Below, piece by piece: positions 19,981 to 32,179 of a DNA stretch of 64,000 nucleotides. Under the pieces are notes generated by a model, which was not told the origin of the DNA, did no database searches, and was given only the letters and a program-made list of their open reading frames with translations. Location of the stretch: positions 108,300,062 through 108,364,061 of the forward strand of contig NC_134367.1 in assembly GCF_035582795.1 (NCBI RefSeq), read 5' to 3'. The stretch is from Mycteria americana (Eukaryota; Chordata; Aves; Ciconiiformes; Ciconiidae). Every line of letters starts with the position of its first letter. Position 1 is the stretch's first letter. A program made the translations under genes and the position numbers.

Positions 19981-22900
19981 TTTAGTATTGGGGGAACATG
20001 AGAGGAGGCAGTAATTCATCTGCTTTCCATGTCAATTCAGAGAAATGAAAAGTTTCTGTCTGTTGGCTGTGGGATGATATGTTTCATCCCATCCCTGCGC
20101 CTAGTATCTAAACTGAAGTTTCAGCACTAACATAAATCCTGGTTTGTTGGGGTTTTTTTGTTTGGGTTTTTTTTTTCCCCCCTAACTGGCCCAGTAGAGT
20201 GAGGAATAAAGCACAGAGAGTATGACTGGCATGGAAAAGCCCCTGTGGTGCATACCTGTCTCCAGATTTTGAGTGCAGCATAATGGGCTTTCCACAACCA
20301 TTGGATTTGCTCAGATCTTTCCCTGCTGGTGATGCTTTCAAATTCAACAAATGTCACATGGTAACTGAGGGGGCCCTTGATCAGCTTTTTATGTAGGAAG
20401 GCCTACCTCCTTTGGTGTTGGTGCCTTCGTGGATTACAACCTTCTTGAAGCCATCCTGTACTCTGAATAATCAAACTTCGATGGAATCAGCTCTGATGAG
20501 ATTGACCGAGCAGCCTTATTTTGTGAAGACGGTCACCACACAATTTTAAGCTTCATAGTTTGAAAATTTGTATATAACCACGAGTTTCAGCATACCATTT
20601 AAAATAAACAATCTTCATGTATCAGTTTTTGTTTTGTCATTTAAAATTTTAAGTATAGTAGCAAGAAGAAGAGTCTATCTTGAATGTTACTTTCTTCAAT
20701 TTAAAGCATATGTAATAATTATAGAGAATACTTCATCCTTGCAGTATGTCCAAAGGAGGACTTAAATGAGCAAGATAGTTACATGAATTGGGTGCATGTA
20801 GAAGTAGTAGCTACAATGAAGCACTTCAACTCACGGGGCAGGAAGAGAGGAGGTGGAATTTCCAAACTTACGTTAAAAAGAAAAAGTAATTAGGTATGAT
20901 TTCCTATGCCTATACAAAATCCTAGTGCTTGCAAAGGTCTGTGACATTGTAGGATATTCTGTATACTACATGCAGGGGTTATTTGGGAAGTGCAGATTGC
21001 TGGCCACTTCTTAACGTTGTCAGCAGGTGGCAAGTAGATTTGCAGGAAACATAGTTTTTCATTTTCAGAGGCATGGTTGGCTCTTTCAATTTTTAGTGTA
21101 AATACACACTAATGCCTTTTAGCCTCTCATACTTAAGCACAGTTTCTAGAAGAAAAAAATAGTCTATTTCTTTCTGAAATAAATCTTTTTCCCTCAACAA
21201 GGTGCTTTGAAAAAAACTACAGAAAAGGTGTTTTCATTCATGCATGTTGTGACTTTAGTAAAAGTACCTATAACTGATTCTATAGTATTTTTCCTCCTTC
21301 CTAGTGATTTAAAGGATTTCCGTTCCTATGTAGTCCTTAGAGAATAAGAATTGTTTGGCTGTCTAAAACTATCTTCTTAATTTTGATAATATCAAATAAT
21401 GTTATAAGAATGTGAAGACTGGACTGTTTTGAGCATAGCATTGGGAATTTGACAATGTCCTGGGTATCAACTTTAAGACAAACCTTCCTCCCCAGTTTAG
21501 AAACCAAAATTTTTCTACTTTACAGGGGTTTTTTTGTCCAACATCAGATTCATCGATTCAACCAGGGAGCCAACCAAACAGGTCATTACATTTGGAGAGT
21601 ATTCATCATTTTAGCATGTAGCTGCTGGACTGGATTTTTGCTTTCCTTTCCTCCATAAAGAAAGTAATATTTTCAGCAGCGGTCTCTGCTGAAACGGATT
21701 AAGTCTGAAATGGATTTCCAAGTCACAGAAAGTTGCTGGTTTGTGCTGGGAACTCCTGAAGACCCACAATTTCCCTGATGTTGGTCTAAACAGCTGATGA
21801 GTTACTTGGAACACTTTTCTTCAGACTTCAGAAAGCTGAGCAGCTCCTTGCATGTGAAAGACCTGTCGTACTGTGTGCTTTTCCCAGTGCCTTGCAGGCT
21901 GCTTTTCATGCCTACTTCTAAGTGATGGGGAAAAACCCCTAGATTTCTATGCTTTATTGCTTTCCTTATTTTCTTGCACGCTTGAGTAAGAGGTGAAATA
22001 ACCACCAGTGATGCTTATAGCTAACATTAGGTTAAAGTGGATGAGTGGACAGTTCAAACCATAAAACTGCCTTTTGAGGTTATATATAGATGTCTACACA
22101 TTGCTTGTTTCTGTTTATATTTGGAAATTTTCTGTGGAAGCCATAACAAATAGTCTCTGTTTTATGAAAATGAAAACTGAGGTTGTGGTGGGCATCTGAG
22201 TGGCAAGTCCTATACTCGTTTCTTCTCAATAGCTTTGGAAAATGCAAGGCTGAATGTTGTTATCCTGGGCTGGATGTTGTAGGAAAAGTCTGCAGGATTT
22301 TTCTCTAAACTGTGACTTGAGATCAGATCAAAGCTGATGGGAAGCCTGAATAAATTGTTCGTCCTATGCTTTTGTGACTAGCGAATTCATGTCATCTAGG
22401 CTGATGATTTTGGTCAGATTTCTGAGTCAATCACAAATCTTACACCACAGTACTTTTTCCTGAGATGGATGCAAGTTGGCATTCTTGCATTTTTTGTTGT
22501 GTGCGTGGTGTGGGAAATCCGCTGACAGCGCTGACTTTCTTTCTTAAATTATTTGCCTTTTTAAAACATAGCGAATCTTACAGTTTTCCCTTAGTTCTCA
22601 CAGGCAGCTGGTGTATAATTTTAAAGCAAAAAAGAGATTCTCTCTTGTGCAGCTCCACTTTTCACTACATCAGACGTGCCTAGTAGTTAGCGTTTTAGTG
22701 AAGTCAGATTAAGCACAGTTTACAGAGGTTGCTGTTTTCTGTCAGTGAAGAAACAGCTTGAAGAAGCACAAGGATATCAGATGTGGTCTCTGTAGGTTGC
22801 TTAATAAGCAGGTAATGTAGAGGCCCAGTTCTGAAGCGCACAGTAGCTCTGAAGTTCGGATGAAGACGAATGGTGGGATAGCTTTTTATTACTGCTGCAA

Positions 22901-24586
22901 CACACAGGATCTTAAGGCAACGGAATTCCAGTTAGGGCAGAGCTACTGGTCTACTGGCAGAGGCCAAAGCAATTCAGTGGGATTGACTGGCAGAGACCCA
23001 CTGCTGCTGCTGGGGTGACCTGAGGAGTGTTGGGAAGCTTACGCGATGTGCCTGTGCTTTTGAGAGCTACGGAAACGGTGTCCTTGTAGTGGAGTCGGCC
23101 TGGAAGGGTCAGCTCTGCTTGTCTTCTGCGGTTGGGAACATCTGTTTACTGTCAGTTGGCTTGTATCGAGAGCATGAACCATTTGGGTAAGAAGCTGTCA
23201 TTCTGGTCTGTGTTTCTGTAGCATTTATCATGATCTAACTGCGGTCTGGTCTGTCTGGGGGATCTCATGCAGAGAAGCTCCTGCACAGAATCTCATTTTG
23301 GGTAGGTGGCGAGTTACTTACTATACCTTTTTTGGTGTCAATATGTTAAGTGGGCGCAGTACATCAGTTCCCAGTTGTTGCTGACTCCTGTTTTCCTGGA
23401 AAGTCGGTTCATGAGCATGGTTTCTTTGTCCTGCACCCATCAGGGTTTCTTCTGATCGGCCAGCTACTCCCCATCACGGAGGTTTCCGCTGAGCTTATCA
23501 GGGATGTCTCAGGACTCCAGCTAAGGAGGTATCCTTCTTTCTCAGTATGTTTACCAGGACACCTTTGTGGTGGCTCCCATCCATCTTTAAGTTCCTCTCA
23601 TAAAATAGGGTTTCGGTTCCCCCCGATCACCCTGAGTCCTTATTTGCATATTCAAATTCCTGTTTCCTGATCCTTGAAAGCCAGACTTGTGTCTAATGTT
23701 CTAGATGAAGCCTCACTAGCACAGCATGTTAAGCCTTCCCTATCTGAACCAGACGTGCATCTCCTGGTGTCTCCAAGAATCACATCTGTCTCTCCGAGCC
23801 ACGTGGTGGTCTCTAATCATTTTCCTTCATGCCACCAATCTTTCTGTCTGTCTTTCCCAAAGAATGACTCACCTTCAGTTTACAGTGTCAATTTTGATAG
23901 CCCCTAGATGTAAGATGGCATTTGCTCAGTTGAATTGCTGTAAAACCTTAAGGTCAGGTACCTTCTCTGTGATACCCAGATCCTCTTCTCTGCTGATAGT
24001 ACTTCCCCAATTTTTCCCCTCAGCAAGTTAGTCAATACCTTCCTGCCAAAAAAGTATAACACAGTGCATAACAGCACCAGAATAAAAGCAGTCTTGAATT
24101 TATAAAAAAATTCCCACAGTACTGTAGTGGAGTTATGGCCACTAAGGGTCAGCAGAGCTTATATTTTCCTGCAGTTTTGTGGTTTCTGGTCAACAGCATG
24201 AAGTCGGTACAGGCAGCAGGCCCTCTAGATGGCCGCATAACACAAACGGTATGCGCCAGGAGCGGTATTGCAGCTTTAAAATGGGAAGAGCTGCAACAAG
24301 TTACATCTTTTACATCAGGTTACATTGAAAAGGACATCTTTGTAATGGCTTATGTGGTGACATCCAGGAGCCCATGCATACTCTGTGACGAGGTGAGCAC
24401 CTGCCCTTCCATAAGGGTCACTGCCAAGGCCATGGAGCAGGAGCACTGACAAACTCTGACAATCTCTTGCCCTGTGCTCCAGCAGCTGCCCTGTCCCAGG
24501 GCCTGGCAGCCTCTTCAAGGCATCCGCCCTTTAGGAAGAAAGTGGTGTGATGCTGTGTACACCTGAGTAGGGTTTCTCTGAGGTCA
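19981..24586. other. Intergenic sequence between BROX and the solo LTR
   Basis: No exon with conserved protein sequence or known repeat was recognised. The block at 20100-20545 is unusual in reading like protein in several frames (see findings). A CTCF-like sequence is at 21019-21033. Short open frames at 23350-24031 are C-rich but resemble no family I know. Confidence 0.6.
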
Positions 24587-25275
24587 TGTACTGGGTTTAC
24601 GTGGCAAGGATTTGGTAGTGGGGAGACTGCAGGGGTGGCTTCATTGAGAAGACACCAGACACTGCCCCCATGTTGGACAGAGCCCGTTCCAGACGGTCCC
24701 AAGATGGACCCACTGCTGGCCAAAGCTGAGCCCATCAGCTTGGCATCCTCATGGCCACAGGGAAGGGGCAGGGTGGGGGGTAAAAGGCCCTGAGGTGGGC
24801 AAATGAGGCATTCTGCAGCTGGAAAAGTAAACCAAGGGCTTTTCTGCTCCTCAGACTGCCCCGCCAGCGGGCAAGCGGGGGGTGCACAAGATGCCAGGAG
24901 GGGACACAGCGGGGACATCTGACCCCAGCTGACCAAAGGGATGTGCCACACCATACGAGGCCGTGCTCAGCACTAAAACTGGGGGGCGGAGGTTGGCGGG
25001 GGCTGCCCTTGCTCGGGGACTGGCCGGGTAGCAGTCACTTGGTGGTGGGCAACTGGGTTTTTTTGCATCACTTGTTTTTCTTGGGTTTGGGTTTTTTTTC
25101 CTCTTCGTTGTTTTCTTTTTATCTTTTTTTTTTTTTTTTTAATTAAACTATCTTTATCTCAACCCACAAGTTTTTGCACTTTTACCCTTCCGATTCTCTC
25201 CCTCATCCCACAGGGCTGGGGAGCCAGCAGGCGGCTGTGTGGTGCTTAGCTGCCAACCAGGGTTAAACCACAACA
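24587..25275 (+). mobile_element. Solo LTR of an avian endogenous retrovirus
   Basis: Begins TGTACTGGGTTTACGTGGCA and ends GGTTAAACCACAACA, so it has the TG...CA boundaries of an LTR. The interior has the arrangement of a widespread bird LTR: a block around GGCTGCAGGGGTGGCTTC-type sequence, a GC-rich middle, a long T-tract (25126-25140), an ATTAAA poly(A)-type signal near 25142, then TATCTTTATCTCAACCCACA. There is no internal gag, pol or env sequence on either side, so only one LTR remains. I could not see a clear target-site duplication. Confidence 0.82.
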
Positions 25276-26639
25276 GTCCTCTGTAAATCATAACAGTAAT
25301 GCCTCATGCACGCAACATCTGAGTGATGGACACAATCAGCATCCGCTGAGCATCTGCAGATTAGGAGTGCAGCAGCATACAGGAGGATTAGCCATGGACG
25401 TTTAGAAGAAATCATGAGTATGACAAGGAATCTCCACGCAGCAAAACACCAGTATTAAAAATGGAGAAAGTCAGAAATATAAAAGGTGTGGTATTTACAA
25501 AGACAGCCAAGTGAGTCTTCCAATAGCCACTTTAACTACGACGCAACTGAGGCTAATGTGAACTCTCCATCCGGAATCCTCAGGCATGGAGTTATGAATT
25601 CTCAGGAGAATTATGTGCAAGTTTGCCCTTTTTGTCTTGTTTGGTTTGACAAACTGGCCAACGGGATACAGGTGATGTATCTCCAAGACTTGTATCTTTC
25701 CAAATTCAGATCCCTGCATAGCTGTTGCATATGCTAACTATCCTAGCAAAATCTGCTGGTCATGGTGGGATTATTTAAAGCAAATAATATATTAGCTGAA
25801 TCTAGCCAGCGTGAGGAGACCAATTAAAACAGGCTACAGGCTTTCTTCTTTGCAAACTGGTAGATGGCTTCATATTGCAAGCTGAATGGTACAGGACTAT
25901 GTTTAGTACAACTTCATGGATAAGCTTGTCTTTATGTTCCAAATTAAAGCTGTCTTCTTGTTTCTGCTCTGTAGTCCACACTCTCCCAGAGGCTGTATCT
26001 CCGGTTTTGGGCAGTTTGAATTGCAACCACTTCATTTCCTAGTAACTTAAGGTTTCTTCTTTTTTTTTATATGATTGATTAGCTTACTTTAAGGATGGAT
26101 TAACTGGAATGCAATCACTATTGAAGCAACAAAGCTGGTACTGTGCTGGTTTTTCTCCTTCTTTTAATACTTGCTGGCATTGTCTCAAGAGATTATCACC
26201 AAGATTTAAAACACTTGATAATTTTTAAAATTGGGGGGGGGGGGGTTGGTCAGATGATATAAACACTATCAACAATGAAATAATTCAGAATAGATTGCTT
26301 GGTATCAGCCTATTGATCTTTTCCAAAGGACACATTTTACAATACCCAGAAAGGAGCTCTCGTTGCTTTTGGATATCTAGAAGCGGCCTTAGTGCGAGCA
26401 AAAGAGGAATTTGAAAATAATAGAAAAACCTGATTATCACGCAGGTAGGTAACAACCAGGGTGCGGTACGTTAGGTATGTTATGAATTTTGTGCTGCCTA
26501 CACAGTTAGACCAGCATGGCAGAAAGCACTTGCAGAAGAATCAGAATAGGATGATTCTAATTAAGGATGGACCGTTTTGTCTGGCTTCTTGCCACAAGAG
26601 AGATCGAGTAATTCTTGACAGACTTGTCATTTATTCTTA
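25276..26639. other. Intergenic, no gene seen
   Basis: Ordinary non-coding sequence with a 13-base G run at 26233-26245. Short open frames at 25.5-26.0 kb have no recognisable product. Confidence 0.6.
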
Positions 26640-27310
26640 AAGACTTCTAGTAATGGTTACTGCATCAGCTTGCCAGGCAGTCAGTTGCAGTGGTTTTGAA
26701 TCCTTTCACTAAGAGAGTTTTCTTTATTTCACATAGATGATGCTGTCTGCATTTCAAGTTCCTCTCTTGTCCTATCGACAAACTATCCTTTTGTCTTTCA
26801 TGATCTTTTCCTGTATTTGACTGTTACCGTGCCTCCCCTTAGCTTTTCCATCTGTAGACTAAACACCACCATCCCTTTGCATCTTTCTGCCTTAGTCTTA
26901 GTTCCCAAGATATTTAGTCATTCTTATTGCTGTCCTCTGGACTTTATCTAATTTGTCCACATGCTTTTCAAATGTTGTCATGTCCAAAACAGAACAGAAG
27001 CCTCCAGCTGGGGCTCACCAAGACAGAGTAGTGCATATCTGCTACCTAAGCAGCTGTTTCCCATCTTGTCTAAGTGCAGAACCCTGAAATTATTTTCTTA
27101 CATCCTGTTTTTTTCAGAATACTTCTTTTAGAGACATTCTTTTGACTTGTATTCTTATTTTCTGTGTCACTCTCCGTTGTTTGCAAAAATATATTTATAG
27201 ATACATCTATTGCATCAACCCATTCACTAATGAAAATACTAAGTATCAATGTCCAAGGCAGAGCCCTGCTCTGTATATCCCTCTGTGCTGACAGTGAAAT
27301 ATTGGTAACT
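26640..27310 (-). mobile_element. Ancient CR1/L3-like LINE relic (minus strand)
   Basis: The plus strand matches the reverse complement of old amniote CR1/L3 3' sequence: TTCTTATTGCTGTCCTCTGG, ACTTTATCTAATTTGTCCAC, a block around CAGAACAGAAGCCTCCAGCT, GGGCTCACCAAGACAGAGTA, then ATTCACTAATGAAAATACTA and GACAGTGAAATATTGGTAAC. Many substitutions and small indels mark it as much older than the 27.7-kb CR1. Confidence 0.75.
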
Positions 27311-27736
27311 TTTCTAAGAAAAATCAGGCCCATGGCTGACCTTTTTTATTTGAAGCAACATGAAGCTACTTGCTGCCATTCCATCCTCTCACACTAAATG
27401 TGCTTTTTGCTGCCAGTGACTTTTAAAATAAACATCACATCTCCATATATAGCATTATGGCAGATGCTTAGATTAATTTTTGTTTATTACAGTGTGATGT
27501 ATTAATTATAAATAAAAAATATTACATTGCAGTTAAACATCAAAAAGCAGCTTAAGATGGCAAAATTAGTTAGGCAAAAAAGTATGAATAGGTATATGAA
27601 ATCTCAGTTCAGTCCTCTGTCCTTATGCAGCATGATAGGCTTTATTTACAGGGTCATGCACCACTTTTTACAGAGGACTTTACGCATGGAATAGTTACTC
27701 ATTCAAGAGAGCATGGTCTATTTTCAGTGTATTTTA

Positions 27737-27864
27737 TCATAGAATCACAGAATCATAGAATCATTAAGGTTGGAAAAGACCTCTAAGATCATCTAGTCCA
27801 ACCGTCAACCCAACACCTCCATGCCTACTAAACCATGTCCCGCAACTAAACCGTGTCCTGATAT
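27737..27864 (-). mobile_element. CR1 LINE 3' end (minus strand)
   Basis: Reverse complement of the young CR1 3' terminus: AGAATCATAGAATCATTAAG, GACCTCTAAGATCATCTAGT, CCAACCGTCAACCCAACACC and CATGCCTACTAAACCATGTC. Only about 125 bases are retained. It shares the subfamily with the 6.3-kb copy. Confidence 0.95.
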
Positions 27865-30800
27865 GAGGTCATGCAGTCCCCATATATCGGTGCAGTCTGT
27901 CCTCTTCTATTTGCTCTGAAACACCAAAATATAGTACACAATGGGGACTTGTTCATCTTCTCCTGGGTTCTTGAGCAGTGGTGTCAGATAAGTATCTGAA
28001 TGCTCTGCAAATACAAATTTTTACAATACAAAGACAAGGGTCAAGATTGTCAGCAGCCAGCTAACTTGGAGTATCCAGCTAGAAATGTCATGGGACGTTT
28101 AGCATTTTACGCTGTGGATAGTGTTCCTATTGTGTGCATCTGTAGCGACTATGAATGGTCAACACTCCTGCCAAAGGATGGCAAGTGTTTCGAACCAGAG
28201 CCTAGCAAGCACACATCACGCAGCTATGAACTGCCAAAATTCACACAGGGATCGTATGGGAGCTGTAGGGCAGAGGCTGCCACAGTGTCTAACTCTCTGT
28301 GTCACCTTTCAGGTGCCCTTGTTATAAAACCGTCGTTTCTTCCTTCTCACTCCTCAGTCTTCTGTTTCATTCACATCTTCCAAGCTCTCCGTGACAGAGG
28401 GTGGGGTCCTGCAGACAACAGCTTTCCTCGCCCTGCAATCTTGAGCCACTCCAAAGGCAGTGCTCCAAAGCCTCCTCTCTCCAGCTGATAAGGCGGCATG
28501 ACTCATAAGGGGAAAATGATATATGATCACAGTATATACCATCCCTTTTCCATTACTCAACATAAGTAGGGGATTTAATGAAAAAGTGTAATGAAGAAAC
28601 CTCCAAAGCATGTGTCCTAACTTTGAACTCCTGGCTCTGCCACTCAGCCTTCTTTTAACTAAGTTCACTTTAAAGTAGTCTTTTCAAAAAGTAAGCATGC
28701 TGGAAAGTAAAGTAATTCTGTGGCTTGCCCTATGTCCCTTCCACACACGAATCTTCTCTCCAGCTTGTGTATTTGGATCCTGGGCAAATGTTCAGAGGGA
28801 TAGCAACAGCTGAACCAGTGACCGTCTCTGTCAAATCTCAAGACTCTGAAACGCTCTACTTTCTCTGTGATTTACAGCAGTGAAGCAAACAAAGAATTGT
28901 TTTAACATGGACTAGAGAAAAAACATTATTTTACTCCTGCCTGTGTTTTGAAACATTTGGAAGTCCTTTTCTTCCCCACATGGGACAAAACACTTCAGTG
29001 CTAACAACAGATTATCAGCCACTGAAAACAAAGTTTCTGGTAAGTGTCAGTGACCTTTATTACTGTGTTGCAACCAGTGTGACCTACAAAGCAGCATATT
29101 AATTAGTAAGCAGCAAGTGAGTTGGTTTTGAGCTAAATCTGTTGCAGTTTTATGAAAAGCAGTTGAGCATCTGAGATTGGACCGGCATAACTAAACGGAG
29201 AGCATGGTGCAGATGTAGAGGGGGTGTAAGGATGGGTGAAGCAGGAGAAACTGGCCCAGAGGCAGGAACCGAGGCCATAAAGAAAAAGAAAGAGTGTCAT
29301 AGCAATAACTGCTGCCAAGAACATTGTCTCAGAAAGCTGACAGTAGGACTGGGTTGGCCAAGGTTTATGCCAGGCGATGTGTGTCAGTTTGCCGTAGGCA
29401 GGGCAGTGCTGCGTCTGAAAAGGTGGGTCCTGAACGTAGTTGCAATGAGTTAATTTTCTTCAGCAACTGCCTAAAATACAAAAGATGTCAGTTCCGTTTC
29501 TTATCCCCTATACAGAGCAAGGCAGATGTACGTAAGGAGGTAGAAGTGGTAATTGTTCTGAAGGAGTAATGAGGTTGTGTAATGAATTAAGCCAAGGTGA
29601 ATTTGTTTAATTGAAACATAACGTGGAAGAAATTTTTTAGACAGGGAATGGAGTAAGTGAGATATGGCTATCCCAGAAATGCTGGCCAGACCTTCAGAAA
29701 AAAGTTTTAAAGGCTGGGTTATGAAGGAGGTTTCTCAAGCAAGGAGAAGATTTTCCCTAAGTAAATGAATTCTGCCCTGTGTCATCTCGTCTGCTGATCC
29801 TTTATGTTCATATGTATGATCACTCCATATAATTTTCTACCATCATGTAAAATGCCTATTGCAAAAAGCACATTAGTAGAAGGAGGATGTTCCAGTTATT
29901 ATTCGTCTTTTGTGTGGTTTTGCTTGTGAATCCCTTGGAAGGAAACTTGCCATGCTGTTTGGACTCAACAAGCTCAGATAAAAATACGCAGTAGGGGAAT
30001 ACTACAGGACGCAGAACCAGGCAAGTAAGATCTGTATCCTGCTTAGGAGAATGGAGAGGATGTACTTCATTAGGCTTTATTTAACTCTGCTATCATGCTT
30101 TATGCCACAAAAGATGTTAAAAGTTGATTTCAGCCCTGAACAATCTACTGTTGGACCAAATTTGGCTCTGTAGTACTTTTTTCACTGTCTGTTTTAGTTA
30201 AAGATATTCAAAAGCTTTAGTAGAGCTTTGAGTGTGATTATTAGTTTATGTGTCCTATTTACATACACCAGTCCTCCTGTACTGTACATTCTGAAGCTAC
30301 TGCATTTAAGTTGGGTTTTGATTGTACATGATATTTGAAAGTGAACAAACAGGAAGTCAAGACAACCTTAGAAGTTTTATTCCTCAAACTGATGAAGTGG
30401 AGATGCATGGCAAAGGTGATGTAGACGTGCGGCCAGATTGTTCACTTCAGTATCACTTCTGGTAGCAGAATCAGACGTCAATGTTGGTCTAGGCTTCGGG
30501 GACAAATATTGACCCCAGTTTTGGGGCCAAAGTCAGGGTATTGTGTTAGCAGTACCTTCTGAGAAAAAATCTCAAGAAATAGAGGAGCACCTTAGAAAAC
30601 TTTGTCTAACCACAAAGGACTTTTGAGAATGTGGGTGATACAAACCCCCTCCCAAAATCCAAATTCTACAATGTTTTTCTGTCACCAGCTCACTGAAAGT
30701 CTCTAGAAGTACATAGCTCTGTTGCAACACTCCTGTTTTTATTAGTGTTGTTGGCTGTTGGGTAATCCAGCTGAATAATGTAATGTAGCTCCAGTTATCC

Positions 30801-31963
30801 TTCACTAATTCCTGCCAGGAAGAAAATAACCTGCCCTGCTTTGCTAGGCTGAGAGACTGCTTATTGATGGCTGCGACAATGGTTATTGTACTGGACGTTT
30901 AGCCGATCAAAGACACATCCCAGTGTTTCTTGAGGAAACACTGCAGAGATGATCAACCACTTGAATTTTTTTAACTAAGGATGGATGAAAATTGTGGTGA
31001 AGTCAAGTTTTTATAGCAATAAAATTCTACAGAAAGGACAAGATTTTTTTAAACATGGGGGAATAGAAGCTTATGAACTTTGTCATTTTAAGCTCACTTT
31101 GCATTGCTGAGGACTGCCTATAAATGAAGGGGCCCCAAAAGTTGTTGAAACTGTCTCAGTCTATATTTCAAGTTCTAGTTTGATAGTTTTACACAGAATT
31201 TTAATTTCAGAGATGAATCAGGCATGAGCTCTTGCTATGTAGGTGCGACACAACTTCCCCGAAGGCCTGAAGTGCCAGCTTGTGCCAGTTTGTTCTTTAA
31301 AGTGAACATCTACTTTGAAAAAAGGGATCTGTAAAAATGGTAGTGTGGGTTTCCAAATTTTACATGTGTTATAACTGAATTTTTAAAGGGGACCTCAGGC
31401 CTGGTAGCATATTCTGAGCTCTTCCACTTGAGTTTGATTCTCATTCATCAAATGTTATTATTTCTCTGTGACTGTCTTAAATTTGAACCTTCGATACACA
31501 AACTTATTTAATTGCATTTTATCAGGCTTGACTAGGGGAGGAAGTAACTTGCAAGTAAAAGGGTAGCAGAGGAGGCTTTGCAGTTGGGACCCTGCTTGAA
31601 ACATGAGCCAGAGGCGAATGCAGCTCATCTATCCTGCACTGACACTGACTTCTTGCAGCTTTTTGCTGCTAAAGCAACACTGGTCCATTTCTAAAACACA
31701 ACAGCAGATTAGTGGCTGGTGTTTCCACATTGTTGTTTTTCAAGATTTATTTTAAATTTTTTTTTTTGGCTTCTGGTATTGTAAAAGTCTTGTTATTACT
31801 TCACCACATAAGCTACAGCCATAGATCAGCCGTATGTGATGGAGCCTCTATGCTCAAGATAACTAGAAGCACTGGGACAACTATCGTTTTTAAGTGCTCC
31901 TAGCAGAAGACACCAAAATTAGTTACCTTTTATCTAATGAATATTTTATTGTTTTGTCTTCAG
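27865..31963. other. Intergenic, no gene identified
   Basis: The longest open frame (28000-28488, 162 codons) shows no family resemblance or splice context. No repeat was recognised. In mammals FAM177B lies in this interval, but I did not find its conserved IHF...GxxMEEYSTEE or WGPY blocks. Confidence 0.55.
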
Positions 31964-32096
31964 GAACATGGAGACAGTGGAGAGCTCTGAGAGAAATGAC
32001 AAGGACTCTTTGAGTGAAAAAAGTCACCTTGGGGTACAGGGTGTTGAAGACAGATCAGTAAGGATACAGTGGGTTTGCTTTAGCAAATATTATTGA
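31964..32096 (+). CDS. Candidate exon, possibly terminal exon of FAM177B
   Basis: A pyrimidine-rich acceptor (TTGTTTTGTCTTCAG) ends at 31963. The open frame that follows reads NMETVESSERNDKDSL, then SEKSHLGVQGVEDRSVRIQ, and stops at TGA 32094-32096. An ATTAAA follows at 32168-32173. The charged, serine-rich composition, plus strand and position between BROX and the next CpG island fit FAM177B. A faint likeness to its remembered C-terminus (EKCHLE...) supports this. However, no upstream FAM177 core exon was found, so it may be a remnant or a chance frame. A GTAAGG at 32059 could also make it internal. Confidence 0.3.
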
Positions 32097-32167
32097 AGTT
32101 TCAGAACGTGACCCAAAAAGTGTCTCAACTACTAAATACTGAATGTTGCCATTCCAATATATCTCTG

Positions 32168-32173
32168 ATTAAA
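32168..32173 (+). terminator. ATTAAA poly(A)-type signal after the candidate exon
   Basis: Located 72 bases after the stop codon of the candidate exon. It is meaningful only if that exon is real. Confidence 0.25.
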
Positions 32174-32179
32174 GTAATT

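Noticed and set aside
24418-24954. A 178-codon minus-strand open frame
   Set aside because: Most of it lies antisense in the solo LTR and shows no retroviral or cellular domain.
27925-27975. ETPKYSTQWG reading, reminiscent of the FAM177 PKYQY block
   Set aside because: The resemblance is only a few residues, it hits a stop quickly, and it has no splice acceptor. Judged coincidental.
28000-28488. A 162-codon plus-strand open frame
   Set aside because: No start context, no domain, no flanking splice or poly(A) structure and no recognised family. A frame of this length is expected occasionally by chance.
28620-28660. CTCCTGGCTCTGCCACTCAG, similar to a MIR segment
   Set aside because: Only about 20 bases match, and the expected neighbouring MIR core is missing.
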